Source: Hydrogenophaga pseudoflava
GTDB lineage: Bacteria > Pseudomonadota > Gammaproteobacteria > Burkholderiales > Burkholderiaceae_C
Length of the DNA: 64,000 nt
Reading direction: 5' to 3'
Assembly (NCBI RefSeq): GCF_031020795.1
Contig: NZ_JAVHJP010000001.1
Coordinates: forward strand, 842,751-906,750
Part shown: positions 9,603 through 18,556 of the stretch, piece by piece
Layout of the letters: each line of letters opens with the position of its first letter
Numbering within the stretch: the first letter of the stretch is position 1
Notes under the pieces: model-generated
The model's database searches: none
The model's input: the letters and a program-made list of their open reading frames with translations, nothing else
What the model was told of the DNA's origin: nothing
Translations under genes and position numbers: made by a program

Positions 9603-9666
9603 CATCCAGCCCCATCCCCGTGCTGCACGAGCATGTGAACCAACCCCGTCAAAGCGAACCCCTGCC

Positions 9667-10389
9667 ATGGACCCGTCCGAACGCCTTGCCCACAACCAGT
9701 ACCAGCGTCGCTATTTCGACCATGTGAGCCGGGCACGGCTGGCCCTGGGCGAAACCACCTACGTGAATGCCCATCTGGCCCGAATGCAGGCCGGTGTGCC
9801 GTTGCAACCGGGACAGACGGTGCTCGAGGTAGGCGCAGGACCGGGCAAGTTCACCCTGCCCCTGGCAGAACGCGGCTGGGACATCGTCGCCAACGACCTT
9901 TCCCCCGTGCTGCTGGACCAGCTGCGACAGGCGTCCGACCAGCGCGTGCGCACCGTGTGCGGGGACATCGCCGAGGTGTCCGAGCTGACCGACGAACGCT
10001 TTGACCACGCGGTTGGCTTTTTCGTCCTGCACCACCTGAAGGACTTCGACCGGGTGTTCAAGGGCCTGGCCAAAGCGCTCAAGCCCGGTGCCACCGTCTC
10101 GTTCTGCGAACCGGTCGGCTGGAATCCCCTGTACTACCTGCAGATCCTGCTGACACCGAGCATGCGCTTTGCCGGAGAACCCTCGCTCAGCGCCATGCGC
10201 CCTAGCGTGATCCTGCCGGCGCTGGCGCGCGCGGGTTTTGTCGACACCCGTGCCGTGGGCTATGGCTACTTTCCGCCCCAGCTGAAGAACCGCCCTTGGG
10301 GCGATCGGCTGGAGCAGTGGCTGGACCGTCGCGAGTGGGTGCCCTTTCCCCACGCGTTCCAGCACTTCAGCGCCCGCCTGCCCGGCTGA
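9667..10389 (+). CDS. Class I SAM-dependent methyltransferase
   Basis: The protein has 240 residues. The SAM-binding motif I is VLEVGAGPGKFTLPL (about 48-62), followed by an acidic residue at the end of beta-2 (NDLS) and the post-motif FDHAVGFFVLHHLKDFD. The C-terminal half is typical of small-molecule or lipid methyltransferases, but the substrate cannot be read from the sequence. It starts 64 bp after the nucleotidase and stops 7 bp before another methyltransferase gene, so it probably heads the glycan-like gene chain that follows. Confidence 0.82.
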   Translation: MDPSERLAHNQYQRRYFDHVSRARLALGETTYVNAHLARMQAGVPLQPGQTVLEVGAGPGKFTLPLAERGWDIVANDLSPVLLDQLRQASDQRVRTVCGDIAEVSELTDERFDHAVGFFVLHHLKDFDRVFKGLAKALKPGATVSFCEPVGWNPLYYLQILLTPSMRFAGEPSLSAMRPSVILPALARAGFVDTRAVGYGYFPPQLKNRPWGDRLEQWLDRREWVPFPHAFQHFSARLPG

Positions 10390-10396
10390 CGGCCCC

Positions 10397-11269
10397 ATGA
10401 CGGCCATGGCCTGCCCCCGCTGTGCCGGCACCCCACCAGACCCGGCATGCGAACAGTGCCCGGGCTGCGGCCTGCGGCCTTCGCCCTTGGCTCGTCTCTG
10501 GCTGGCGGCCAACGACACCCACCCCGAGGGCTTCGACGCCGAAGCGGCAGACCGGCTATCAGACTTGGCGGCGCAGAAACATTTCTGGATGCGCGAGCGC
10601 CAGCGGCTGATGGCGCGGCTGCTTCAACGCATGTCGGGCGGTGGACCGACCTCCTGGCAGAAGGCCCTTGAACTGGGTTGCGGCACCGGCGAACAACTGC
10701 GGATGCTGGAGTCGGTGGCCAGGACCGTCACGGCTGTCGACGGGCACCGGTCTCTGCTGGAACAGGCGCATGCCCGTTCCAGCCGCGCCGTTCTGGTACA
10801 GGCCGACGTCACGGACACCGCACTGCCCTCCGGAGAGCACGACCTGATCGCCGCCTTCGATGTGATCGAGCATGTCGACGCAGACGCCTTCCTGGCCGAG
10901 GCGCGTCGCGTCGCTCGCCCCGGCGCCGACCTGTTGCTGTCGGCACCGGCCTTTCCTTCGCTGTGGAGCGACATGGATGTGCGGGCCGGTCACCGCTGCC
11001 GCTACCGCCTGACGCAGATGCGGAAGGAGTTGCTGCGCCACGGCTGGCGCCCCGCAGGCCACACCCATTACCAGTGCCTGTTGTTCCCGCTGGTCTATGC
11101 CAGCCGGCGCTGGTCGGGCACCGCCGGACAGGTCGCCGAACGGCGTCCTTCGGCCATGCTGGACCGCTGGCTGGGAGCGGTCAACCGCTTCGAGGTCCAG
11201 GCACTGGGCCGCTGCTCGCTGCCCTTCGGGTCGTCGCTGTTCGTATGGGCCAAGGCGGTGGCCTCATGA
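10397..11269 (+). CDS. Zinc-ribbon class I SAM-dependent methyltransferase
   Basis: The protein has 290 residues. An N-terminal Cys-rich knuckle (CPRC near residue 5 and CEQCPGCG near 18-25) precedes a Rossmann methyltransferase domain with motif I LELGCGTGEQL (about 94) and the motif DLIAAFDVIEHVD (about 150). This layout is frequent for methyltransferases in O-antigen and other glycan loci. Its TGA overlaps the ATG of the next gene, so the two are coupled. The acceptor is unknown. Confidence 0.8.
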   Translation: MTAMACPRCAGTPPDPACEQCPGCGLRPSPLARLWLAANDTHPEGFDAEAADRLSDLAAQKHFWMRERQRLMARLLQRMSGGGPTSWQKALELGCGTGEQLRMLESVARTVTAVDGHRSLLEQAHARSSRAVLVQADVTDTALPSGEHDLIAAFDVIEHVDADAFLAEARRVARPGADLLLSAPAFPSLWSDMDVRAGHRCRYRLTQMRKELLRHGWRPAGHTHYQCLLFPLVYASRRWSGTAGQVAERRPSAMLDRWLGAVNRFEVQALGRCSLPFGSSLFVWAKAVAS

Positions 11270-12069
11270 ACCGGCACGCCTCTTCACTGGAGCTGATGCT
11301 CTTCGAATCGGGCGCGGCCGGCGCCAAGGCGATGATGGCGGCGGGCATCGACCACTTCGTGGTCGACTGGGAATACATGGGCAAGACTGAGCGACAGAAG
11401 GAATTTGACACCGAGATCGCGCCCGTCGGCCCGCAGGCCCTGTCCGATGTGGCCCGCCTTCCCGGCGCCCGGACCTGGTGCCGGATCAATGGCGAGGGGG
11501 CGCATACACCGGAAGAGGTCGAGATCGCGGTCGGTGCCGGCGCCCGCGGCATTTTCCTGCCCATGGCCCACTCCCCGGCCGAGGTGGAGCGCTTCCTGCG
11601 GCTGGTTGATGGCCGGTGTCAGGTCGGCATCCTGGTCGAGACCACGGCCGCCCTGTCCTGCGCACGCAGTCTTGCGACGCTGCCGCTGGACCGCGTGTAC
11701 TTCGGGTTGAACGACTTTGCCATCAGCCGCGGCGGCGGATCGATCTTCCGGGCGGTGCTGGACGGTTCGGTGGAGCGGGCCCGCGAAGCCTTTTCCCACA
11801 CCCCGTTCGGGTTCGGAGGCGTCACCGCGGTGGACGGTGGCACGCCGGTGCCGTGCGCGCGGCTGCTCGAGGAAATGGCCCGCCTGGACTGCCAGTTCGT
11901 GTTCCTGCGCCGCTCGTTCAGGCGCGATGTGCAGCGCCTGGGCGCCGCCCGCCTGACAGCGGAGGTGGCCGCCTATTGGCAGCGTTGTCGCGCCCGCACG
12001 GCGGCAGAGACCGCGCACGACCGCCGCACACTGGAGCGCTTGCTCGCAGAGGTCTGCGATGCCGTCTGA
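11266..12069 (+). CDS. HpcH/HpaI aldolase/citrate lyase-family protein
   Basis: The protein has 267 residues with a TIM-barrel pattern like HpcH/HpaI aldolases: LMLFESGAAGAKAMMAAGIDHFVVDWEYMGK at the start, GARGIFLPMAHS and VGILVETTAAL in the middle, VYFGLNDFAIS later. Family members are metal-dependent aldolases or lyases acting on 2-keto-3-deoxy acids or CoA esters. The E and D residues in VDWE and VETT would bind the metal. A lyase of this type in a chain with an epimerase and glycosyltransferase is unusual and suggests keto-sugar chemistry, which is inference. It overlaps both neighbours. Confidence 0.78.
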   Translation: MNRHASSLELMLFESGAAGAKAMMAAGIDHFVVDWEYMGKTERQKEFDTEIAPVGPQALSDVARLPGARTWCRINGEGAHTPEEVEIAVGAGARGIFLPMAHSPAEVERFLRLVDGRCQVGILVETTAALSCARSLATLPLDRVYFGLNDFAISRGGGSIFRAVLDGSVERAREAFSHTPFGFGGVTAVDGGTPVPCARLLEEMARLDCQFVFLRRSFRRDVQRLGAARLTAEVAAYWQRCRARTAAETAHDRRTLERLLAEVCDAV

Positions 12070-13060
12070 AGCCTTGGTGCGACTGGCCGGGGCTTTTGAA
12101 GGGAAGCGCGTGCTCGTCACCGGCGCTGGCGGCTTCGTCGGTGCCAACCTGGTGCGCGTACTGCTGGCAGGTGGCTGCAGGGTGGAGGCCTTGCAGCGTC
12201 CATCGGGCTCGTCGTGGCGGCTGGCCGGGCTGGAGAACCCATGGCTCACCCGCCACGAAGTCGATGTTGCAGACCGTCGGCAGCTGACCGCTGTGTTTGC
12301 GCAGGTGCAGCCGGAGGTCGTGTTCCACCTGGCAGTGCCCCGGGGTCACGATGAGCGGGCGCGAGACGAAATGATGCGGGTCAACGTGCTGGGTGCCCAC
12401 GAGATGATGCGGGTGGTCCGTGCACATGGAACGGGCCGACTGATCGTCGCCGGCAGCATGCTGGAGCACGGACCGTCCGATGCCGCCCTGGGCGAGGACC
12501 ACCCGACCCGGCCCAACACCTGGCACGGCGCCACCAAGGCCGCCGCCACCCTGCTGTACCAGCAGGGTGGCGGAGAGGGCTTGCCGGTGACGGTCCTGAG
12601 ACTGGCCCACGTCTATGGTCCGTGGGAATCGGCGCACCGGTTTGCACCGACCGCCATCCGGGCGGCGCTGGAAGACCGGCCTGTGGTGCTGACCCGCGAG
12701 CTCGCCCGGCGCGACTGGGTGCATGTGCACGATGTCTGCGAAGCCTTGCTGCTGGCGGGCCTGCGACAGGGGCACGGCGATGTCTACAACATCGGGACCG
12801 GCATCGAGACCAGCAACGAAGAACTGCTGGAGCATGTGGCCGCTGCCACGGGCCGCGCGGTCCGGGTGGCCGCCCGGACGCTGGCGCCGCGGATCACCGA
12901 CGCCCGCCACCGCCATGCCGACCGTTCGCGGGCCGAGCAGGTGCTCGGCTGGGTGCCCCGGCTCAGCCTGAGCGAAGGCCTGCGGCACACCGTGCGCTGG
13001 TACGTGGAGAACACGGCAGCCTGGTCCCAGGCAGGTGATGTGCGGCCCGAGGTGGTATGA
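12059..13060 (+). CDS. NAD-dependent epimerase/dehydratase with an atypical active site
   Basis: The protein has 333 residues of the extended SDR family. The NAD motif TGAGGFVGAN is at residues 21-30. In place of the usual Tyr-x-x-x-Lys, the sequence is H156-G-A-T-K160, so the catalytic tyrosine is replaced by histidine. The serine position is probably in AGSMLEHG (about 132). The C-terminal half is that of sugar-nucleotide epimerases. Its start lies 11 bp inside the previous gene and its stop overlaps the next start. Either the enzyme uses another proton donor, or it binds but does not turn over the usual substrate. Confidence 0.82.
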   Translation: MPSEALVRLAGAFEGKRVLVTGAGGFVGANLVRVLLAGGCRVEALQRPSGSSWRLAGLENPWLTRHEVDVADRRQLTAVFAQVQPEVVFHLAVPRGHDERARDEMMRVNVLGAHEMMRVVRAHGTGRLIVAGSMLEHGPSDAALGEDHPTRPNTWHGATKAAATLLYQQGGGEGLPVTVLRLAHVYGPWESAHRFAPTAIRAALEDRPVVLTRELARRDWVHVHDVCEALLLAGLRQGHGDVYNIGTGIETSNEELLEHVAAATGRAVRVAARTLAPRITDARHRHADRSRAEQVLGWVPRLSLSEGLRHTVRWYVENTAAWSQAGDVRPEVV

Positions 13061-13818
13061 GCAGACCCGTCGAGGCCGACGTCGTCGTCGTGGTGCCGGT
13101 GTACCGCAACGCCCCCACCCTGGAGGAACTGGCGCGCCGGACCCTGGCGGCGCTCGCACCGACCGGCCTGACTCACCGCCTTCTGTTTGTGGTGGATGCG
13201 AGTCCCGACGACGCATGGGATCTTGTCTGCCGCATGGCAGGGGAGGAGCCGCGCATCCAGGGGTTGCTGTTGCCCACCAACCAGGGCCAGCATCGCGCGC
13301 TCCTGACCGGCATCGCCCACAGCCGCGCGCGTTGGATCGCGGTCATGGACGCCGACCTGCAGGACCCGCCCGAACTGCTGCCGGCCCTGGTGGAGGCCAG
13401 TGCAGGTTCCGGTATGACGGCCTTTGCCCGGCGCGAAGGCCGCTACCAGGCGGCCGGCCGCATGCTGACCTCGCGCGTGTTCAAGTCGCTGCTGGGCCTG
13501 TTCCTGCGCATGCCCGCCGATGTGGGCACCTATTTCGTGGTGCCAGGGAAGGTCGCCGACAGGATGCGGCGCGCCCCGGTGCGCCATCCCCAGGTGGTGG
13601 TGATGGCACGGAGCTTTTCCCCTGGATGGTGCGGCGTGCCCTTCACCCGCCGGGCGCGCGAGGTGGGTGAGTCGGCCTATTCGTCGCGTGCCAGGTGGCG
13701 GGCAGCGTTGCGCAGCCTGCGTTGTGCCTGGGAGTGCCGCTGCGCCCGCCGGGTCGGCGAAGACGCCTGGACCGGCGCCGACGCACCCGCTCCCTTCCGG
13801 CAAACGACCCGGTCATGA
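13057..13818 (+). CDS. Family 2 glycosyltransferase (polyprenyl-phosphate sugar transferase type)
   Basis: The protein has 253 residues. It begins with VVVVVPVYRNAPTLEELA, has the sugar-nucleotide and metal motif DADLQDPPEL (about 98-107) and the GTYFVVPGKV region typical of DPM1/ArnC-like GT2 enzymes. There is no clear C-terminal membrane helix pair, so it resembles the short soluble DPM1 type that loads a sugar onto a polyprenyl phosphate at the membrane. It overlaps the genes on both sides by 4 bp. The next gene encodes a large membrane protein that could use the lipid-linked sugar. Confidence 0.83.
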   Translation: MSRPVEADVVVVVPVYRNAPTLEELARRTLAALAPTGLTHRLLFVVDASPDDAWDLVCRMAGEEPRIQGLLLPTNQGQHRALLTGIAHSRARWIAVMDADLQDPPELLPALVEASAGSGMTAFARREGRYQAAGRMLTSRVFKSLLGLFLRMPADVGTYFVVPGKVADRMRRAPVRHPQVVVMARSFSPGWCGVPFTRRAREVGESAYSSRARWRAALRSLRCAWECRCARRVGEDAWTGADAPAPFRQTTRS

Positions 13819-15596
13819 CGTTTCCCTCTGCCCCGTCCGCGCGCTTCAGCAGATGGTGGCCACCCTTGGCCGCCGGCACCATCACCCTCGGACTGTGCCT
13901 GTCCCTTCTGTGGTGGCTGTACCGCCCGATGGGCGACTGGCTTCGTTCGCCGCTTTACTACGAAGGCGACGGTCTGTGGAACCTGTTCGTCGTCAAGACG
14001 GTGATCGAGAACGGCTGGTACGGCGCGAACCCGATGCTGGGTGCGCCCTACGGCGCCCAGTTGCTCGACTTCGCCAAACCCGAGCTGCTGTTCCTGGCCT
14101 TCCACAGGCTGGCCGGCGTCTTCACGCACGATGTCGCCCTGATCCACAACCTGTTCTACCTGCTGGGCTTTGCCTGTGTGGCCTTGAGCGCGCTGATGGT
14201 GCTGCGCGACGGGTTCCGGCTGCACTGGCCGCTGGCGGTGGCGGGCGCCCTGCTCTACGCCTTTCTGCCCTACCACTTCGTGCGGCTGCCCCACATGTTT
14301 CTCTCCAACTACCTCGCCGTCCCGGTCGCGGTGTGGCTGGTGCTGCGTGTGGCGGGCGAGCGCCCCCCCTTCCTTGAGCGCGGCCACTGGGGCCCCAGCT
14401 CCTGGCGCGTCTGGCTCGCCTGTGCCGTGGTGGCGTCGACGAGCATCTACTACGCCTTCTTCGGTCTCGTGCTGGTGGCCGCGACCGGGCTGATGGAGTC
14501 CCTGCGCAGGGCCGTCTGGCAGCCTTTGAAGTCGGCCACAGCCACCTGCCTGCTGGTGGGCGGACTGGTCGTGCTCAACCTGGCACCGACGTTGCTGTAC
14601 CAGCACCGGGAAGGCCCCAATCCGGCGGTCGCGGGCCGGGACGTCAGGGAGCTCGACCTGTATGCACTGCAGCCTGTGCAGCTGCTGCTGCCCTCCGGCA
14701 GACACCGCGCCGCACCCCTGGCCGGAATCACCCACCGATACAACGCGCAAGCCCTCAACATCAATGAAAACACCGCGTCCGCGCTGGGCATGCTGGGCAG
14801 CGCTGGGTTCCTCGCCCTGCTGATCGGGTTGCTGGTCGCCCATCCCCTGCTCAATGCCATGCCCCCGCTGGGCGTCGCGGCGCGCGCCAATGCGGTGGCG
14901 CTGGCACTGGCGGTCACCGGCGGCGGCGGCATGCTGCTGGCCCTGCTGGTGTCGCCCCAGTTCCGCGCACTCAACCGCATCAGCGTGGTGATCGCCTTTC
15001 TGGCACTGGCAGCGCTGCTGATGATCGTTCAGCACGGTGTGCAGCGGCGCGCAGCGCGGGTGCTGGCGGCCGCCCTGCTGCTGCCGCTGGGTCTGTGGGA
15101 CCAGGTTCCCGCGGCCGTGGCGCCACAGCGCCAGGCCACCGTGGCCGCCTACAAGGCAGACCGCCATTTCGTGCGCCGGCTCGAGGCGATCGTGCCCCAG
15201 GGCTCGGCCATCCTGCAGTGGCCGCACGTGGGTTTTCCGGAAGCACCGCAACTGCACCAGGAAGGCCATTACGCCCATTTGCGGGGTTATCTGCACAGCA
15301 CCCACCTGCGCTGGAGTTACGGCGGCATGGTGGGACGCGAGAGCGATCTTTGGCTGCGACAGCTTGCCACGCTGCCGGTGCAGGACATGGCACGCGCAGC
15401 GGCGGACCGGGGCTTTGCCGGCATCTGGCTGAACCGGCGGGCCCTGCCGGACGGGGGAGCCGCAACGGCCGCCGCGCTGCGCTCCATCGGCGTGGTGCGG
15501 ACGCTCGACAATGCAGACCGTTCGATTGCCTTTTTCTCGCTCAAACCCCTTGTCCAACCGACCAGAGACCATGACCTCACCCAACCGACTCCTTGA
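13815..15596 (+). CDS. Large polytopic membrane protein, GT-C-like
   Basis: The protein has 593 residues with roughly ten to twelve hydrophobic helices in the first 430 residues and a soluble C-terminal part. After the first helix comes a loop with YYEGDGLWNLFVVKTVIENG, similar to the acidic first loop of GT-C glycosyltransferases such as ArnT and YfhO-type proteins. I infer transfer of a lipid-linked sugar on the periplasmic face, fed by the GT2 enzyme encoded just upstream. The start at 13815 overlaps the upstream TGA. A more exact family name is not justified from sequence reading alone. Confidence 0.7.
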   Translation: MTFPSAPSARFSRWWPPLAAGTITLGLCLSLLWWLYRPMGDWLRSPLYYEGDGLWNLFVVKTVIENGWYGANPMLGAPYGAQLLDFAKPELLFLAFHRLAGVFTHDVALIHNLFYLLGFACVALSALMVLRDGFRLHWPLAVAGALLYAFLPYHFVRLPHMFLSNYLAVPVAVWLVLRVAGERPPFLERGHWGPSSWRVWLACAVVASTSIYYAFFGLVLVAATGLMESLRRAVWQPLKSATATCLLVGGLVVLNLAPTLLYQHREGPNPAVAGRDVRELDLYALQPVQLLLPSGRHRAAPLAGITHRYNAQALNINENTASALGMLGSAGFLALLIGLLVAHPLLNAMPPLGVAARANAVALALAVTGGGGMLLALLVSPQFRALNRISVVIAFLALAALLMIVQHGVQRRAARVLAAALLLPLGLWDQVPAAVAPQRQATVAAYKADRHFVRRLEAIVPQGSAILQWPHVGFPEAPQLHQEGHYAHLRGYLHSTHLRWSYGGMVGRESDLWLRQLATLPVQDMARAAADRGFAGIWLNRRALPDGGAATAAALRSIGVVRTLDNADRSIAFFSLKPLVQPTRDHDLTQPTP

Positions 15597-17340
15597 GACG
15601 CAGCACTTCCTGCGCAAGGTGCTCGCGCTCGCAGTGCCCTACTTCAACTCGGAAGAGAAGTGGAAGGCGCGCGGGCTGCTGGCGGCGATCATTGCGCTGA
15701 ACCTCGCGGCCGTGTACATGCTGGTGCTGCTCAACGAGTGGAACCGCGTCTTCTACGACGCGCTGCAGAACAAGGACCAGGTCACCTTCTGGCGCGAGCT
15801 GGGCCGCTTCACCTACCTGGCCTTCGGCTTCATCATCATCGCGGTCTACCGCTTCTACCTGCGCCAGGTGCTGGAGATGCGCTGGCGCACCTGGATGACC
15901 AAGCACTACCTCGACCGGTGGCTGTCCAACAAGGCCTTCTACCAGCTCGAACTCCACCGTTTCGCCAAGGACACCGACGCGCCGCCGGACAACCCGGACC
16001 AGCGCATTGCCGAGGACCTGAACCTGTTCACCAGCTCGACGCTGGGCCTGTCGATGGGCCTGCTGAGTTCGGTGATCACGCTGGTGAGTTTCGTCGGCAT
16101 CCTCTGGACGCTCTCGGGCAGCTTCTCGTTCGGCTTCAACGGGGGTTCGTACACCATTCCCGGTTTCATGGTCTGGATGGCGGTGCTGTACTGCGCCATC
16201 GGCAGCGTGCTGGCGCACTACATCGGCCGGCCGCAGATCAAGCTCAACTTCCAGCAGCAGCGCGTGGAGGCCGACTTCCGGGTGCACCTGGTGCGCGTGC
16301 GCGAATACAGCGAGTCGATCGCGCTGGACCGCGGCGAACCCGTCGAACGCCAGCACCTGGGCGAGCGCTTCGGTGCGGTGCTGGACAACTACTGGAAGCT
16401 CATCAAGGCGCAGAAGCGCCTGATCTGGTTCACCAACGGCTTCGGTCAGGCGGCCGTGGTGTTCCCCTTCATCGTGGCGGCGCCGCGCTTTTTCAGTGGC
16501 GCGATCCAGCTGGGCGAGCTGATGCAGATTTCTTCGGCTTTCGGCCGGGTGCAGGACTCGCTGTCCTGGTTCGTCGACAACTACGACGCCCTGGCCGCCT
16601 GGCGCGCCACCACCGACCGCATCACCAGTTTCGAGGAGAGCTTCCAGGCGCTGCAGACCGCGCCACTGCAATCGGTGCCGGCCACCGAGGCCGACACGCT
16701 GCAGATCGACACACTCGACCTGGCGCTGCCCGGCGGTGTCGCGCTGATGTCGGCTGGCGGGCTGAGCCTGAAAGCGGGCGACCGCCTGCTGGTCAAAGGG
16801 CCGTCGGGCAGCGGCAAGTCCACCCTGTTCCGGGCCCTGGCCGGCATCTGGCCCTGGGCCAAGGGCCGGCTGCAGAAACCCGCCGACTTCGAGCAGCGCG
16901 TGATGTTCCTGCCGCAGCGGCCTTACTTCCCCGTGGGCAGCCTGCGCAAGGCGCTGGCCTATCCCGAACCGGCCGAGCGCTACGGCGACGGGCAGCTGAG
17001 GCAGGCGCTGGACGAGGCCCTGCTGCCCCACCTGGCCGACCGGCTGGACGAAGAGGACAGCTGGGGCCAGAAGCTCTCGGGCGGCGAGCAGCAGCGGCTC
17101 GCGGTGGCGCGCGCCCTGCTCAAGCGGCCTCGCTGGCTGTTTGTGGACGAGGCCACCAGCGCGCTGGACGAAGCGGCCGAGCACACGCTCTACGAGCGCC
17201 TGCAGGCGCTGGTGGCGTCACAGGACGGCGCCCTGGTGTCCATCGCCCACCGGCCGGCGGTCGCCGCCTTCCACAACCGGCGCTGGGAGCTGGAACCCGG
17301 GGCCGCGGACGGGGCCCGTTTTGCCCTCGCGGCACGCTGA
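15571..17340 (+). CDS. ABC transporter, fused permease and ATPase of the SbmA/BacA-like (ABCD) type
   Basis: The protein has 589 residues from the ATG at 15571. The N-terminal half has the SbmA/BacA-like membrane domain (NEWNRVFYDALQNKD near residues 45-60, then WRTWMTKHYLDRWL). The C-terminal half is an ATPase with Walker A GPSGSGKST, signature LSGGEQQRLAVARALL and Walker B WLFVDEATSALD. Relatives export or import peptides, vitamins such as B12, or very long acyl chains. The first 26 bp overlap the end of the membrane-protein gene, so it is likely part of the same transcript. The substrate is unknown. Confidence 0.88.
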   Translation: MTSPNRLLETQHFLRKVLALAVPYFNSEEKWKARGLLAAIIALNLAAVYMLVLLNEWNRVFYDALQNKDQVTFWRELGRFTYLAFGFIIIAVYRFYLRQVLEMRWRTWMTKHYLDRWLSNKAFYQLELHRFAKDTDAPPDNPDQRIAEDLNLFTSSTLGLSMGLLSSVITLVSFVGILWTLSGSFSFGFNGGSYTIPGFMVWMAVLYCAIGSVLAHYIGRPQIKLNFQQQRVEADFRVHLVRVREYSESIALDRGEPVERQHLGERFGAVLDNYWKLIKAQKRLIWFTNGFGQAAVVFPFIVAAPRFFSGAIQLGELMQISSAFGRVQDSLSWFVDNYDALAAWRATTDRITSFEESFQALQTAPLQSVPATEADTLQIDTLDLALPGGVALMSAGGLSLKAGDRLLVKGPSGSGKSTLFRALAGIWPWAKGRLQKPADFEQRVMFLPQRPYFPVGSLRKALAYPEPAERYGDGQLRQALDEALLPHLADRLDEEDSWGQKLSGGEQQRLAVARALLKRPRWLFVDEATSALDEAAEHTLYERLQALVASQDGALVSIAHRPAVAAFHNRRWELEPGAADGARFALAAR

Positions 17341-17430
17341 GCGACGGCTGGTAACACACTCGTCCTGCAAAGCCTTGCGCACCTCGCGGCGGCGCCGTAG
17401 GCTGGGTGGTTTCCGTGATGGAGACAAACC

Positions 17431-18087
17431 GTGGGCACACACCCGCCGTCTGGCGCCAGGCGCCCGTCATCGGCCCATCGCCAGGCCCTGCAGCAGTACA
17501 GGGCCCGGGCCGAACAATACGACAGCGAACTGGCACCGTTCGAACCCCTGCGCCGGGAGGCGATCCGGCGCCTGGAGTTGCGGCCCGGCGACACCGTGAT
17601 CGACGTCGGTTGTGGCACCGGCCTGAGCTTCGGGCCGCTGCTCGCCCGCCTGGGCCCGCGTGGCCACATCGTCGGCATCGAACAGTGCCCCGAGATGATG
17701 ACCAGGGCGCGCCACCGCTTCCACGACCGGCGCACGCACCAGCTCCGGCTGGTGCAGGCCCCGGTGGAAGATGCCCGCTGGCCGGGGCAGGCGGATGCCG
17801 CCCTGTTCCACTTCACACACGACATTCTTCGCAGCCCTGCGGCACTCGACAACGTGCTGGCGCACCTCACGCCGGGCGCGCGCGTGGTCGCCACCGGGCT
17901 TCAGTGGGCAGCGCCCTGGGTGTGGCCCGTCAACCTGTTCGTGCTGGGTGCGGCGCTGTACTCGGTCAGTTCGCTCGACGGCCTGGCACAGCCCTGGAGC
18001 GAACTGACCCCGCGGCTCGACGGCTTCGAGGTGCAGCCGACCTGGATGGGCAGCATCTTCATGGCCTCCGGCGTCTGGCGCGGCTGA
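17431..18087 (+). CDS. Class I SAM-dependent methyltransferase
   Basis: The protein has 218 residues from a GTG start. Motif I is VIDVGCGTGLSFGPLLARLG (about 53-72) and an acidic GIEQCPEMM segment follows. The C-terminal part has a hydrophobic stretch (WAAPWVWPVNLFVLGAAL) that could touch a membrane lipid. It stands alone after a gap of 90 bp from the ABC transporter gene and converges on a - strand gene 26 bp away. The substrate is unknown. Confidence 0.75.
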   Translation: MGTHPPSGARRPSSAHRQALQQYRARAEQYDSELAPFEPLRREAIRRLELRPGDTVIDVGCGTGLSFGPLLARLGPRGHIVGIEQCPEMMTRARHRFHDRRTHQLRLVQAPVEDARWPGQADAALFHFTHDILRSPAALDNVLAHLTPGARVVATGLQWAAPWVWPVNLFVLGAALYSVSSLDGLAQPWSELTPRLDGFEVQPTWMGSIFMASGVWRG

Positions 18088-18113
18088 TGCGCGGCCAGCG
18101 CCCGTGACCGACC

Positions 18114-18527
18114 TCAGGTCCCGGCGACCGGTGGAGAAGGCGGCGCGTGGCACGCCACGCACAGCTTGTTGCCCTCGGTGTCGCGGAAGTAGGCCCCGTA
18201 GTAGTGGGCGTGGTACTCGGGCCGCAGGCCAGGCGGTCCCTCGCAGCGCCCGCCCTGCGCCAGCGCCACCGCATGGGCGCGGTCGACCGTGGCGCGGTCC
18301 GCGGCCAGGAACGCCGTCATCGCGCCGTTGCCGGGCGTGTGCGGTTGGCCGTCGAAGGGCGTGCCGATCAGCAGCAGCGGTCGCGGATCGGGCGACGACT
18401 GCCAGCCGGCCCAGGGGCGCTCCGGTTCGCAGAAGCGCTCCTGCACGCCCAGCACCGGCATCAGCGCGCGGTAGAACGCCAGGGCCCTTGGGAAGTCGGC
18501 CACGCCGATGAAGATGTGGGAAAACAT
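18114..18527 (-). CDS. VOC (glyoxalase/bleomycin-resistance) family protein
   Basis: The protein has 137 residues from the ATG at 18527 (MFSHIFIGVADFPRALAFYRAL). A purine-rich AAGGGG sits just upstream, which favours this start over an in-frame ATG five codons earlier at 18542. The fold has the two beta-alpha-beta-beta-beta modules, and YFRDTEGNKLCVACH near the end carries the usual metal-site glutamate. Members bind or isomerise small molecules with a divalent metal. A palindrome (18543-18556) lies in its leader. Confidence 0.82.
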   Translation of the reverse strand: MFSHIFIGVADFPRALAFYRALMPVLGVQERFCEPERPWAGWQSSPDPRPLLLIGTPFDGQPHTPGNGAMTAFLAADRATVDRAHAVALAQGGRCEGPPGLRPEYHAHYYGAYFRDTEGNKLCVACHAPPSPPVAGT

Positions 18528-18542
18528 GCGGTGCCCCTTCAT

Positions 18543-18556
18543 TGAAACTGGTTTCA
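18543..18556. promoter_or_regulatory. Palindrome TGAAAC-TG-GTTTCA, possible operator
   Basis: Six-base arms with a 2-bp centre form a 14-bp inverted repeat that covers the stop codon of lysE and reaches the first possible start of the VOC gene. It resembles LacI- or TetR-type operators in form. No regulator gene is adjacent. There is no T-run after it, so a terminator is unlikely. Confidence 0.45.

Noticed and set aside
18088..18113. Terminator between the convergent methyltransferase and VOC genes
   Set aside because: The gap is 26 bp and shows no stem with a T-run on either strand.
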